From Bacillota bacterium (GTDB taxonomy: Bacteria; Bacillota; Bacilli; Paenibacillales; NBRC-103111), in assembly GCA_023388055.1 (NCBI GenBank), contig JAEWGW010000027.1, forward strand, positions 124,001-188,000: a stretch of 64,000 nucleotides of DNA, read 5' to 3'. A program made the translations under genes and the position numbers. The notes under the pieces were generated by a model. It was given only the letters and a program-made list of their open reading frames with translations, had not been told where the DNA came from and did not search any database. Of this stretch, positions 51,116-59,708 are shown in pieces; position 1 is the first letter of the stretch, and every line of letters begins with the position of its first letter.

Positions 51116-53278
51116 ATGGTGGATTCATTGAAAATTCAACTGCCTGACCCCAGAGGACTTGTCGATCGGATAAAGCAAGGACGGAAAACGCTTACAAAGG
51201 ATGGGGTGGGGGAATCTTACTTGAGTAGTACGAATACTCAAATATCCATGAATCCGGCAAGGTCGGTCAGCGTCAAGCTTTTTTTAATTTTCTTTTCCTG
51301 TATTGTGCTTCTGGTGCTGGCGGTGGGACTTTTCTCATACATGCAGTCCAAAGCGATCATCAAGGATAAGGTCGCCCAGGCTACCGAAAAGACAATTCAA
51401 TTAGCAGGCAGCAATACGGAGCAGGCCTTGAAGGTGTACGAAGACATTACCATGCAGATGCTGACAGACCAGGATTTCATGAAGTCGCTGCGCAATATCA
51501 GCGATAGTACCTTGAGCGCTTATGACCAGCTTCAGGCGCAGCAAACTGCCAGTACCCGGTTGGGTTCGTTCTTCTCCGGCAAGAATGATGTTTCCTCCGC
51601 CGTGCTGATCGGCATCACCGAAGACAGCAGGAATCTCGGTACGGACAGCAGCTCTGTTACGATCCGCGAGAAAGTAAGGGAGCAGGAATGGTTCAAGAAG
51701 ATTGTGGAAGGGGATGGCGCCGCAGTTTGGCTGCCGACTATTCCCGAAAGCTATTGGGGCAATATCAAGAGCGTATTCGGCATGGGCCGTCTTTTGAAGG
51801 ATATTCAAACCGGCAACAAGCAATATGTGCTTTTGATTGAGCTGAAGGAAAAGATGCTCCATGCGGGACTCGAGAACCTGAACAAAGAGGGAGAAGCCCC
51901 GGTAGTCATTATCGATGAAAACGGCAATCTGGTCCGTACGCCTGACCCGGCACGGGTGGGCAAGGCCTTTGATGTGACACTCAGCAGCGACGATCAGAAG
52001 CTGGGGGTAGAATCTGCAGCTAACCGCACCATCGACGGCAGGCTGACCATCTACAAGAAATTGGCTGTATCCCCCTGGATGGTGGCGACTGCCGTTCCTG
52101 TGGATGATCTGGTGAAGGATGCCGAGAAGATTTGGAACCTGACGATTATTATGGTTTTGGTTGCTATGGCTTTTGCGGTCGCCTCGGGCTTCTTCGTAGC
52201 CTGGATGGTAGGCCGGCCGCTGATCAATCTGCGGAATCTGATGCAGCAGGGCGAGCAGGGCAATCTGACCGTGCGCACACGCTTCACCAGCCGGGATGAA
52301 ATCGGCCAGCTGGGCTTAAGCTTCAACCAGATGATGGAGCAGATTACCAAACTGGTTCAACAGACCAACCATTCTGCCCAAGAGGTGCTGAACAACTCCA
52401 ACGTGCTGTTGAATGTTTCCAAGCAAACCGCCATTTCCGCCAAGGAAATTGCCGTAGCCACGGAGGAAATCGCCAACGGGGCTTCCAGCCTCGCGGTAGA
52501 AGCAGAGAAGGGCAATACCATCACCTACGAAATCGGCCTCAAAATGCGCGAGATGGCGAAAGCCAATGAAGAAATGAACCATGCTACCATCCAGGTGGAG
52601 CAGGTCAGCGAACGGGGCACTGTGTATATGGCAGATTTGATTGCCAAGACCAATGATACCGAGCAAATGACCCGCAATATGGTGGAAAAGGTGGATCACC
52701 TGAAGGAAAGCACCTCCTCCATCCGCAAGATCCTGGAGATGCTGAACAATATCTCCAAACAAACCAATATCCTGTCTCTGAACGCAACCATTGAAGCCGC
52801 CCGGGCAGGCGCTGCAGGCAAAAGCTTCATGGTCGTCGCCGATGAAATCCGCAAGCTGGCGGAGCAGTCCAAACAATCCATCGAGATTGTCGGCCAGATT
52901 ACAGATACCATCCAGCGTGAAATCGATGAAACGGTAACTGCCTTGTCGGATGCTTACCCGGTATTCCAGCAGCAGATCACCTCCGTCAAGGAAGCGGATT
53001 TGATCTTCGGCCAGGTCCGCGGTCAAATGGATGGATTAAACGAACGGCTGAAGGGTGTCAACCTTTCTCTGGAATCGCTGGAGGAATCCCAGTCCACCCT
53101 GACCGATGCCATGAGCAATGTCAGTGCTGTATCCGAGGAATCCTCCGCGACGTCCGAAGAGGTGGCCTCCTTAAGCAACGAGCAGCTGAGTGTCAGCGAA
53201 GGTTTGGTGAAGCTGTCCGAAAGCCTGGAGTCCCTGTCTGTATCGCTGCAGGACCAACTGAAGAAGTTTACTGTATAA
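51116..53278 (+). CDS. Methyl-accepting chemotaxis protein
   Basis: The 720-residue chemoreceptor has an unusually long cytoplasmic N-terminus (about 48 residues), a first membrane helix (about 51-72), a double-Cache-like extracellular domain, a second helix (about 346-370), a HAMP domain (GRPLINLRNLMQQGEQGNLTVRTR) and a signalling domain with ISKQTNILSLNATIEAARAG. The ligand is unknown. ATG 51116 and TTG 51128 (better spaced from GGATGGTGG) are both possible starts. It is monocistronic with terminators on both sides. Confidence 0.92.
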   Translation: MVDSLKIQLPDPRGLVDRIKQGRKTLTKDGVGESYLSSTNTQISMNPARSVSVKLFLIFFSCIVLLVLAVGLFSYMQSKAIIKDKVAQATEKTIQLAGSNTEQALKVYEDITMQMLTDQDFMKSLRNISDSTLSAYDQLQAQQTASTRLGSFFSGKNDVSSAVLIGITEDSRNLGTDSSSVTIREKVREQEWFKKIVEGDGAAVWLPTIPESYWGNIKSVFGMGRLLKDIQTGNKQYVLLIELKEKMLHAGLENLNKEGEAPVVIIDENGNLVRTPDPARVGKAFDVTLSSDDQKLGVESAANRTIDGRLTIYKKLAVSPWMVATAVPVDDLVKDAEKIWNLTIIMVLVAMAFAVASGFFVAWMVGRPLINLRNLMQQGEQGNLTVRTRFTSRDEIGQLGLSFNQMMEQITKLVQQTNHSAQEVLNNSNVLLNVSKQTAISAKEIAVATEEIANGASSLAVEAEKGNTITYEIGLKMREMAKANEEMNHATIQVEQVSERGTVYMADLIAKTNDTEQMTRNMVEKVDHLKESTSSIRKILEMLNNISKQTNILSLNATIEAARAGAAGKSFMVVADEIRKLAEQSKQSIEIVGQITDTIQREIDETVTALSDAYPVFQQQITSVKEADLIFGQVRGQMDGLNERLKGVNLSLESLEESQSTLTDAMSNVSAVSEESSATSEEVASLSNEQLSVSEGLVKLSESLESLSVSLQDQLKKFTV

Positions 53279-53328
53279 AACGAAATGCATACGGCTTTTG
53301 GAAACGAATGACCGTTTGCCGTCTGAAG

Positions 53329-53367
53329 GCAGGCTCCCCTTATCCGAGGGGGGCCTGTTTTTGTTTT
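53329..53367 (+). terminator. Intrinsic terminator of the first chemoreceptor gene
   Basis: CAGGCTCCCC pairs with GGGGGGCCTG, followed by TTTTTGTTTT. Confidence 0.87.
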
Positions 53368-53422
53368 GGCAGTGGAAATGTTGCCCATACTGGAGAGGAA
53401 GAGAAAACAAAGGATGATGAGG

Positions 53423-55216
53423 ATGGATAAGCGCCGCCTGTTTTTCATCCTGCTGGGGCTTGCTGCGGCAATAGCGGCTCTGGCAGGCAGGCTTCTCTGG
53501 CTTCAGACGGTTCAGGAGGTGGAGCGGGCCTCCACTCCAGTGGATCTGGTCCGCCAGTCTGTGCTGCAGCGGGAGCAGCGGCTTTTGCTGGATTCGGGGC
53601 GCGGGGATTTCTATGACCGGAACGGGGTGCCCTTAACGGGTGAAACCTACTCGGCTCTATTGGTGTTTCCTGTTTCATTGGCAGCGTCTGTCGGCCAAGA
53701 GGAGGCCAATGCTATGGGCCGGGTGCTGGGTATAGAACCGGAAGCCTGGATCCGGTTCCGCCGGGAGCTGACGGTTCCCCGGTTCTGGACGGGCACTGCC
53801 GGGAATAAACCACTGCCCCTCTCCCCGGGCACTGCCCAGACGATCCGCAAGCTGCAGCCTGCAGCTGTAGCGGTAGTACCCTTCAAGCAGCGGTATCTTC
53901 CCCCTTATGACGCGGCGCAATTGATCGGTTACATCGGGCAGAACCCGGAGCGGGTGAAGGCGGAGTTTATGCCCATGGTGGAGGCGGGACGTCTGGCTTC
54001 GGACAGTCTGATCGGAGCAGCCGGTCTGGAAAAATCCTTTCAGCCCCTGCTGAATGGGTTGGGAGGCACTTTCCTTTCGTTGTATACGGACTCCCGCAAT
54101 GAGCCGATTCCGGACATCGGCTACCGGCTTCACGCGCCGGAGAATGCCTTCTATCCCCTGAAGGTGATGACCACTTTGGACATCGGTCTCCAGAACAGAT
54201 TGGAACAGCTGGCGGATGAGGCGGGTTTGAAGAACGGGGCCATTGTGGTGCTGGATGCGCAGACGGCAGATATTGCCGGTATGATCAGCCGGCCCCGCTT
54301 CGATCCGGACCGTGTTAATCCGCTGGATAAGGGCTGGGCCAATCAGGCGCTGTTAGAGGTCACACCCGGTTCTATCTTCAAAACCGTGGTAGCCGCTGCC
54401 GCCCTGGAGGCGGGTGTTGCCCGTCCCGATGAACGGTTCGAATGTAAAGGGGCCTGGGGCAAATACCATTTTACCTGCTGGAAAAAGGAGGGGCATGGTA
54501 CGCTTACCTTCCGTCAGGCTTATGCCCAATCCTGCAATATTGTGTTTGGGCAAATTATGCAGCGTTTGACACCGGAGCAGGTGGAGGAAACCGCCCGGAA
54601 GCTGGGTGTCGTTGGCACAGTGGGCTGGAGCGGCAAGCTGCTGCAGGATCCGGCCTTCCGCCAGCTGGACCGGGAAGACATCGGAAAGGTCTGGACGGAT
54701 GAGGCGGCGCAAAAGGATGAAGGCGCCAGGCTGCAGACGGCCATTGGACAACGGGATGTACGGTTGACTCCCCTGCAGGCAGCCAATATGGTGGTGACGC
54801 TGCTCAATGGCGGGAAGCTCCAGTCCGTCCGGGCCGTCCGGGAGGTGCGTTACCAGACGGACCGGAGGCTGGCGGACTTTCCGGCGAAGCTTCTGTCCGA
54901 AGACGGCGGCCTGTCCAAGGAAACCTCGGATACTCTGCTCCACTGGATGCAGGACGTGGTAACCAACGGCACGGGCACAGCCCTGAAGGGAGCCAGCTGG
55001 CAGCTGGCCGGCAAATCCGGAACAGCCCAGGTCCCGGAGGCAGGAACGGATTTGTACAACCAATGGTTTATCGGGTACGGTCCAGTGGAGGCTCCACGGT
55101 ATGCTGTTGCAGTGGTTTCCCTGAAGCAGAAGGCAAGCGGCTCTGAGGCAGTTGTGCTGTTCCGTCAGGTGATGGATGCTTTGGCCGATTATGAAAAAAA
55201 AGGACGAAAAAAGTGA
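53423..55216 (+). CDS. Class B penicillin-binding protein, PbpI-like
   Basis: The 597-residue transpeptidase has an N-terminal anchor (about residues 6-24), a dimerisation-like domain, and the active-site motifs SIFK (in VTPGSIFKTV, about residue 321), SCN (about 371) and KSGT (in LAGKSGTAQVP, about 535). B. subtilis yrrR/pbpI has the same position after the U32 genes. The ATG at 53423 is preceded by AAAGG at nine bases; earlier ATGs are too close. A 165-bp MITE-like element follows within 30 bases. Confidence 0.9.
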   Translation: MDKRRLFFILLGLAAAIAALAGRLLWLQTVQEVERASTPVDLVRQSVLQREQRLLLDSGRGDFYDRNGVPLTGETYSALLVFPVSLAASVGQEEANAMGRVLGIEPEAWIRFRRELTVPRFWTGTAGNKPLPLSPGTAQTIRKLQPAAVAVVPFKQRYLPPYDAAQLIGYIGQNPERVKAEFMPMVEAGRLASDSLIGAAGLEKSFQPLLNGLGGTFLSLYTDSRNEPIPDIGYRLHAPENAFYPLKVMTTLDIGLQNRLEQLADEAGLKNGAIVVLDAQTADIAGMISRPRFDPDRVNPLDKGWANQALLEVTPGSIFKTVVAAAALEAGVARPDERFECKGAWGKYHFTCWKKEGHGTLTFRQAYAQSCNIVFGQIMQRLTPEQVEETARKLGVVGTVGWSGKLLQDPAFRQLDREDIGKVWTDEAAQKDEGARLQTAIGQRDVRLTPLQAANMVVTLLNGGKLQSVRAVREVRYQTDRRLADFPAKLLSEDGGLSKETSDTLLHWMQDVVTNGTGTALKGASWQLAGKSGTAQVPEAGTDLYNQWFIGYGPVEAPRYAVAVVSLKQKASGSEAVVLFRQVMDALADYEKKGRKK

Positions 55217-55241
55217 CGAAGCCATGTCAGGTCCGATATAC

Positions 55242-55406
55242 TAGGGGGTGTCTGAAAACTCCGAGGGGAGCAAATTTTAGCGAGTTTTCGTTCCAGGCAA
55301 GGCACTTGCCCGCAGGCGTACCGGGGGTACGTCAAGGGAAAGTAACGCAGTCAGGGGCGAAAAGGCGCTATAAGGTGCCCTCAAGCGAGTTTCCAGATGC
55401 GCCCTA
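55242..55406. mobile_element. MITE-like 165-bp element, copy 2
   Basis: This has the same length as the element at 14232-14396 and nearly the same sequence, with terminal inverted repeats (GTGTCTGAAAACTC against GCGAGTTTCCAGATGC, more diverged at the right end) and flanking TA. It lies between the penicillin-binding protein gene and nosD. Confidence 0.75.
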
Positions 55407-55455
55407 AATGGGGTGTTCGGGTAACCGGGCAGACAAAGGAGGCAGTGGGGACCCT

Positions 55456-56832
55456 ATGTACGTCAGAGCGTCAGAACGGAAAAAAAGGGACAGGCTCCTC
55501 CTGCTCTCTCTGTGTTTTGTATTGGCGGGAGCAGTTCTGGGGTTGACAGCCGGACCGGTGAAAGCGGCCGGAGAGCCCGCCTCTCTTCAGGCGCTGGTGG
55601 ATGCGGCGGAGGAAGGCAGTGTACTCCGGGTTCCGGAGGGACGGTATGTTGGACCTGTGGTGATCCGAAAACCGCTGCATCTCCAGGGAGACGGCAAGGC
55701 CAAGGTGGTGAACGGAGCCGAAGGACCGGTGATCCGGCTGGAGGCATCCGGTGCGGAGCTGGCAGGAATCGGGATTGAGGATAACCGCGAGGATCCGGAC
55801 AGCGTGGCCTTGGAGGTGGCGGGCAGCGGCAACCGGCTGAATAACCTGACGATTGCCGCCCAGGGCTTCGGCATCCGTCTCTATCAAGCCCACGAGAATA
55901 TTTTGGAGAGCATACATATCGAAGGAACGACGGTCCCGAAAACCGGCCTGTCCCAGGATGATGAGCCGGTGGAACGGGGGAACGGCATCGATCTCCTGGA
56001 ATCGGACCGCAATCAGATCCGGAATAACCGGATCAGCAATATGTTTGACGGGGTTTATATTGAAAAAGGGGCAGGCAACCGGATAGAGGGCAACCTGGTC
56101 ACCGAATCCCGGTACGGCTACCACCTGATGTTCAGCCGGGATACGGCAATCACAGGCAATACGGGCAGCCGCAATGTGACCGGAGCCATGATTATGGCGG
56201 ATGAAGGGGCGCAGGTGACGGGGAATGATTTTGCCAAACAAAGTGCCAATGCCACCGCACAAGGCATTCTGCTGTTCGATGTAAAGCGGGTACTGGTGGA
56301 GAATAACCGGGTGGAGGGCAACCGGCTGGGCATCTATGCCCAGACCCTGCGGGACACCACCATCAAGGACAACCGGTTTATGCGCAATTTTTTGGGGATT
56401 CAAATGACTGATGCGGAGGGCAACCGCCTCACCGGCAATGAGTTTGTGGCCAATGTGATTCAGGCTCAGGCGATAGCGGAACCGGGCAACATCATCGAGC
56501 ATAATTTTTGGGATGATTTTGGCGGTTTGGATCTGCAAGGAGACGGCATAAGCGATTTGCCCTACCGGAGCAATTCCTTTTTCCTTAGCTTGACGGATGA
56601 AACTCCTGCTTACCAGCTGTTTTTTGGAGCGCCGGGTATGCTGTTTCTGGAGGGGCTGTTCGGCTCTGGCACCCAGGAGGATCTGGTGGACCAGGCGCCG
56701 CTGATGAAGCCGCGGGCCACTGCCGAAACGGCTGAGCCTGTGGCGGGTGGCAGATGGGCTTCCATTCTATGCGGAGCGCTTCTGCTGGCGGCCAGTGGTT
56801 TGATTTTTATTAAAGGAGGAAAAGCACAATGA
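55456..56832 (+). CDS. nosD: NosD-like right-handed beta-helix protein
   Basis: NosD is a secreted beta-helix protein needed, with NosF and NosY, to mature the copper site of nitrous oxide reductase. The 458-residue product has a signal peptide (hydrophobic about 15-33, ending VKAAG), a long series of N-R/N-x-I/L beta-helix repeats (GNRLNNLTI, NQIRNNRIS, NRIEGNLV, NTFDGVYI-like), the family motif GYHLMFS, and a C-terminal membrane anchor. It overlaps nosL. No nosZ is upstream; a MITE-like element is. Confidence 0.9.
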   Translation: MYVRASERKKRDRLLLLSLCFVLAGAVLGLTAGPVKAAGEPASLQALVDAAEEGSVLRVPEGRYVGPVVIRKPLHLQGDGKAKVVNGAEGPVIRLEASGAELAGIGIEDNREDPDSVALEVAGSGNRLNNLTIAAQGFGIRLYQAHENILESIHIEGTTVPKTGLSQDDEPVERGNGIDLLESDRNQIRNNRISNMFDGVYIEKGAGNRIEGNLVTESRYGYHLMFSRDTAITGNTGSRNVTGAMIMADEGAQVTGNDFAKQSANATAQGILLFDVKRVLVENNRVEGNRLGIYAQTLRDTTIKDNRFMRNFLGIQMTDAEGNRLTGNEFVANVIQAQAIAEPGNIIEHNFWDDFGGLDLQGDGISDLPYRSNSFFLSLTDETPAYQLFFGAPGMLFLEGLFGSGTQEDLVDQAPLMKPRATAETAEPVAGGRWASILCGALLLAASGLIFIKGGKAQ

Positions 56833-57317
56833 AGAAAAAAACGGTATTGGTTCTGATGGTTCTGGTGTTGGCCTTGGGAGTGCTTGCCGCTTGCGGCGGG
56901 AAAACGGAGTATAAGGCTGTTGCCATTAATGAGGGTGTAGACAAATGTGAAGTCTGCCAGATGCTGATCAAGGATGACCAATATGCCACACAGATTATTT
57001 TGAAGGATCAAAAGCCATTAAAGTTCGATGATGTAGGCGATTTGTACGTATGGCTGAACAAAAACGGCCGGGACAAGGTAGGAGCCGCATTCGTCCGCGA
57101 TTACTACACCAAAGAGTGGATTAACCTGGACCAGGCGGTATATGTCTATGACAAAGCCATCAAAACGCCTATGAGCTTCGGGGTGGTGTCCTTTGCCAAG
57201 GAAGCGGATGCGGACAAGTTCATGAAAGAAGAGGGCGCAGGCAAAAAAATGACGGCCAAGGAGCTGGACAGCCATGATTGGGCTCATTCCATGGGAGGCG
57301 GCCACGGCGGCATGTAA
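56829..57317 (+). CDS. nosL: NosL copper-binding lipoprotein
   Basis: NosL binds Cu(I) and delivers copper for nitrous oxide reductase assembly. The 162-residue protein has a lipobox (LAAC, Cys about 22), the copper motif KCEVCQM (CxxCxM, about residues 39-45), KFDDVGDLYVWL and a His/Met-rich tail (HSMGGGHGGM). It is translationally coupled to nosD through ATGA. Confidence 0.92.
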   Translation: MKKKTVLVLMVLVLALGVLAACGGKTEYKAVAINEGVDKCEVCQMLIKDDQYATQIILKDQKPLKFDDVGDLYVWLNKNGRDKVGAAFVRDYYTKEWINLDQAVYVYDKAIKTPMSFGVVSFAKEADADKFMKEEGAGKKMTAKELDSHDWAHSMGGGHGGM

Positions 57318-57377
57318 GCCATAGCCGTAAGCCGGGAAGGCTCTGACAAGATCAACGGCAAGGGAAGTGCGACAAAA

Positions 57378-58193
57378 ATGAAATGGCTGATTATCGCCCT
57401 GCGTGAGATTAAACTGGGAATGCGCAATCCGTGGGCATATTCCTTTATGGTGCTGTTCGCCTGCTTTACGTTGGCAATTGTCCTGATCCAGTCCCATTCG
57501 GGGCTGGAGGGATACACCCATGGTACGGGCAGCCTGCTGAACCTGATATTGTATTTGCTGCCCCTGATGACCCTGCTGCTGGGCTCTTTTGCGGTAACTG
57601 CAGAGAAGGAGGAGGGCGGGTGGCGGCTGTTATCCGTGTATTCCTTGTCCGGCTGGCAATTATTGCTTGGGAAATATGTTGGTTTGTGTCTTGTGATGTT
57701 CACTGTGGTGGGGGCCGGTTTTGGCCTCTCCGGTCTAATCGGGGGTATCCTCGGCAGGAACTTTTCGCTATCCTTGCTGGCGTTTTTTTACTTTTCATCC
57801 CTTGCGCTGGTGTTTATCTTTTTGGGTGTGGCCGTATTGGCCGGTGCGCTTGCGCGGGGCCGCTGGCATGCTCTGACCATCAGTGTGGGCATCTGGTTTG
57901 TGCTGGTGCTGGCCTGGCCGACGTTATTGATCGCCGTGCTTGGTTTTCTGCCGTACCCGGCAATTAAACCGGCCCTGCAGGTGCTGTCCTTCCTGAATCC
58001 GGCGGAAATGGTGCGGATTTTTATGGTAACGCGGATGGGCGGCGGCGCAAGCTTCGGTCCCGAATACGCGGGCTGGATCGGATGGATGCAGGGGGCCGAG
58101 GGACTGGCGGGATTTGCCGGAGCCGGATTGGCGTGGATCGCCTGTACGCTGCTGGCCGGCACTCTGGTCTGGGAGAGGAGACGGTACGAATGA
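57378..58193 (+). CDS. nosY: NosY-like ABC-2 permease
   Basis: The 271-residue protein has six hydrophobic segments and the ABC-2 pattern LIIALREIKLGMRNPWAYSF at the start, then SLLNLILYLLPLMTLLLGSF, with EKEEGGWRLL in the first cytoplasmic loop. NosY is the membrane part of the NosFY transporter, which in this system works through NosD on a sulfur or copper step. Its stop overlaps the nosF start. Confidence 0.9.
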   Translation: MKWLIIALREIKLGMRNPWAYSFMVLFACFTLAIVLIQSHSGLEGYTHGTGSLLNLILYLLPLMTLLLGSFAVTAEKEEGGWRLLSVYSLSGWQLLLGKYVGLCLVMFTVVGAGFGLSGLIGGILGRNFSLSLLAFFYFSSLALVFIFLGVAVLAGALARGRWHALTISVGIWFVLVLAWPTLLIAVLGFLPYPAIKPALQVLSFLNPAEMVRIFMVTRMGGGASFGPEYAGWIGWMQGAEGLAGFAGAGLAWIACTLLAGTLVWERRRYE

Positions 58194-58921
58194 CGGTATT
58201 GGAGCTGGACGGGGTCAAAAAGGATATCCGCGGCCGGACGGTGGTCCAGCCAGTAGATTACCTGCTGCCTGCCGGACAGGTGCTGGCACTGTGCGGCGGC
58301 AACGGTGCGGGCAAAAGCACCGTTCTGCGGATGATCGCCGGCATTACGGAGTCTACTGTCGGGACGGTACGGCTGGGCGGGCGTACCTGGAAGGAGGACC
58401 GGCCGGGCTGCTCTGCCCTGATCGGTTATATGCCGGATGATTTCCAATTCGGCCAAGCACTGACTGCCGGTGAGACGCTGGAGTTTTACGCCGCCCTGCG
58501 GGGGCCGGCTGCCCGGAAGCGTGTGGAGGCGGTGCTGGAGGAGGTAGGGCTAACCTCTGTGCGCCATGCCAAGGTGTCCACCTTCTCCAAAGGCATGCGG
58601 CAGCGGCTGCTGTTTGGCCAGGCCCTTCTGGGGGAGCCGCAGCTCCTGGTGCTGGATGAACCTACCAACGGGCTGGACCCTTATTGGCTGCAGGCCTTGG
58701 CAGAGCTGATCAACCGGAGGAAGGCTCAAGGGCAGTCGGTGGTTTTTTCCACGCATCAGCTGGAGACAGCGGAATGGACGGCGGACCATGCCATTCTCCT
58801 TCATGAGGGGCGAATCAGCATGGCCGGGCCTATGGAGGAGTTCCGCAGCCGGTTCGGGGAGAATGGGCTCTCCAAAGCCTTCGCCCACTTCCTGCGCGAG
58901 CCGGATAAGCGGGCTGAATAG
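58190..58921 (+). CDS. nosF: NosF-like ABC ATPase
   Basis: The 243-residue ATPase has Walker A GGNGAGKST (about residues 36-44), signature FSKGMRQRL, Walker B LLVLDEPTNGLDP and the switch histidine in STHQLETAEWTADH. It should pair with the NosY permease. In nos clusters it powers the NosDFY complex. The start codon overlaps nosY, which makes nosL-nosY-nosF a tight operon with nosD. Confidence 0.92.
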   Translation: MTVLELDGVKKDIRGRTVVQPVDYLLPAGQVLALCGGNGAGKSTVLRMIAGITESTVGTVRLGGRTWKEDRPGCSALIGYMPDDFQFGQALTAGETLEFYAALRGPAARKRVEAVLEEVGLTSVRHAKVSTFSKGMRQRLLFGQALLGEPQLLVLDEPTNGLDPYWLQALAELINRRKAQGQSVVFSTHQLETAEWTADHAILLHEGRISMAGPMEEFRSRFGENGLSKAFAHFLREPDKRAE

Positions 58922-58926
58922 TGCAG

Positions 58927-59032
58927 GCATGGACCAAGTTATTCAGAGGGGCGGCCCTCAAATCGGCTGTGCCGATTTCGAGGCTATCATAACTTATCTG
59001 GCCTGCGGCATGGACCAAGTTATTCAGAGGGG
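58927..59032 (+). repeat. 80-bp intergenic repeat with flanking 25-bp direct repeats, copy 2
   Basis: GCATGGACCAAGTTATTCAG plus AGGGG occurs identically at 58927-58951 and 59008-59032, an 81-bp period. Between them lies the unit also found at 9878-9955, with a hairpin AAATCGGC/GCCGATTT around TGT. The last direct repeat runs straight into the AGAGGGGG ribosome binding site of the next gene. Confidence 0.75.
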
Positions 59033-59041
59033 GATACTCAC

Positions 59042-59461
59042 ATGAAAACGTGGAGGTTTGGACGGTCTTTTATGCGTCTGCTGCTGGTGGCCGGAATTGG
59101 GGGGCTGCTGGCTCTTGTGGCCGGGTGCGGCACCACATCGGCTCCTGCACCCGGAGTGGATCTGAATCCGTACACCATCGATTTTTCGGCGGACCCTTCG
59201 GTTCCCCGGATCGGCTCTCCGGTTACGTTGGAGGTGAAGGTCAACGGACGGGAGAAGCTGTCGAAACGGGCGGAGGTCTATTTTGACCTGAAGAAGAAGG
59301 ATTCTACGCTGGAGCTGGAGATTAAGGGAGAAAACAAGGGAGAGAATCGCTTCGCCGGTTCGTATACCTTCAAGGAAGCGGGTTTTTATGATGTGTCCAT
59401 CCATGTGGTCACCAGTACTGCCCACCAGACCGAGGTCAGGCAGCTGGAAGTGAAGCCTTGA
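59042..59461 (+). CDS. YtkA/FixH-like lipoprotein
   Basis: The 139-residue product has a lipobox (LVAGC, Cys about 29) and a single beta-sandwich domain resembling YtkA/FixH-like proteins: DPSVPRIGSPVTLEVKVNG, then FAGSYTFKEAGFYDVSIHVV. Such domains are common near copper oxidases and nitrogen-oxide respiration genes. It follows the nosDLYF genes, so a copper- or redox-related role is plausible but not shown. The ribosome binding site is supplied by the end of the upstream repeat. Confidence 0.78.
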   Translation: MKTWRFGRSFMRLLLVAGIGGLLALVAGCGTTSAPAPGVDLNPYTIDFSADPSVPRIGSPVTLEVKVNGREKLSKRAEVYFDLKKKDSTLELEIKGENKGENRFAGSYTFKEAGFYDVSIHVVTSTAHQTEVRQLEVKP

Positions 59462-59569
59462 ACCTCGGGGAGCAGGAAAAATGGGCATAACGGCCATTGT
59501 TCTTCACAATAGCGGATTCTGCTAACCACGCCTCTGCTAACCGGTCGTCAGCTAACCACCTCATACCTG

Positions 59570-59608
59570 AAGCTCCATCCGGCAACAAACCGGATAAGGA
59601 GCTTTTTA
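59570..59608 (+). terminator. Intrinsic terminator after the YtkA-like gene
   Basis: AGCTCC-TCCGG pairs with CCGGA-AGGAGCT followed by TTTTTA. It is the first convincing terminator after nosD. Confidence 0.8.
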
Positions 59609-59708
59609 TGTTTCTCTGACTAGGAGAAGGAACATTTTATGACAAAATTCACTCTTTTTCTGATATGATGATCTAAAATAGATTTTTAATTGGAGTTGGA
59701 GGGCTATT

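Noticed and set aside
59500..59570. Three GCTAACC words before the terminator
   Set aside because: Too short and irregular to be a meaningful repeat.
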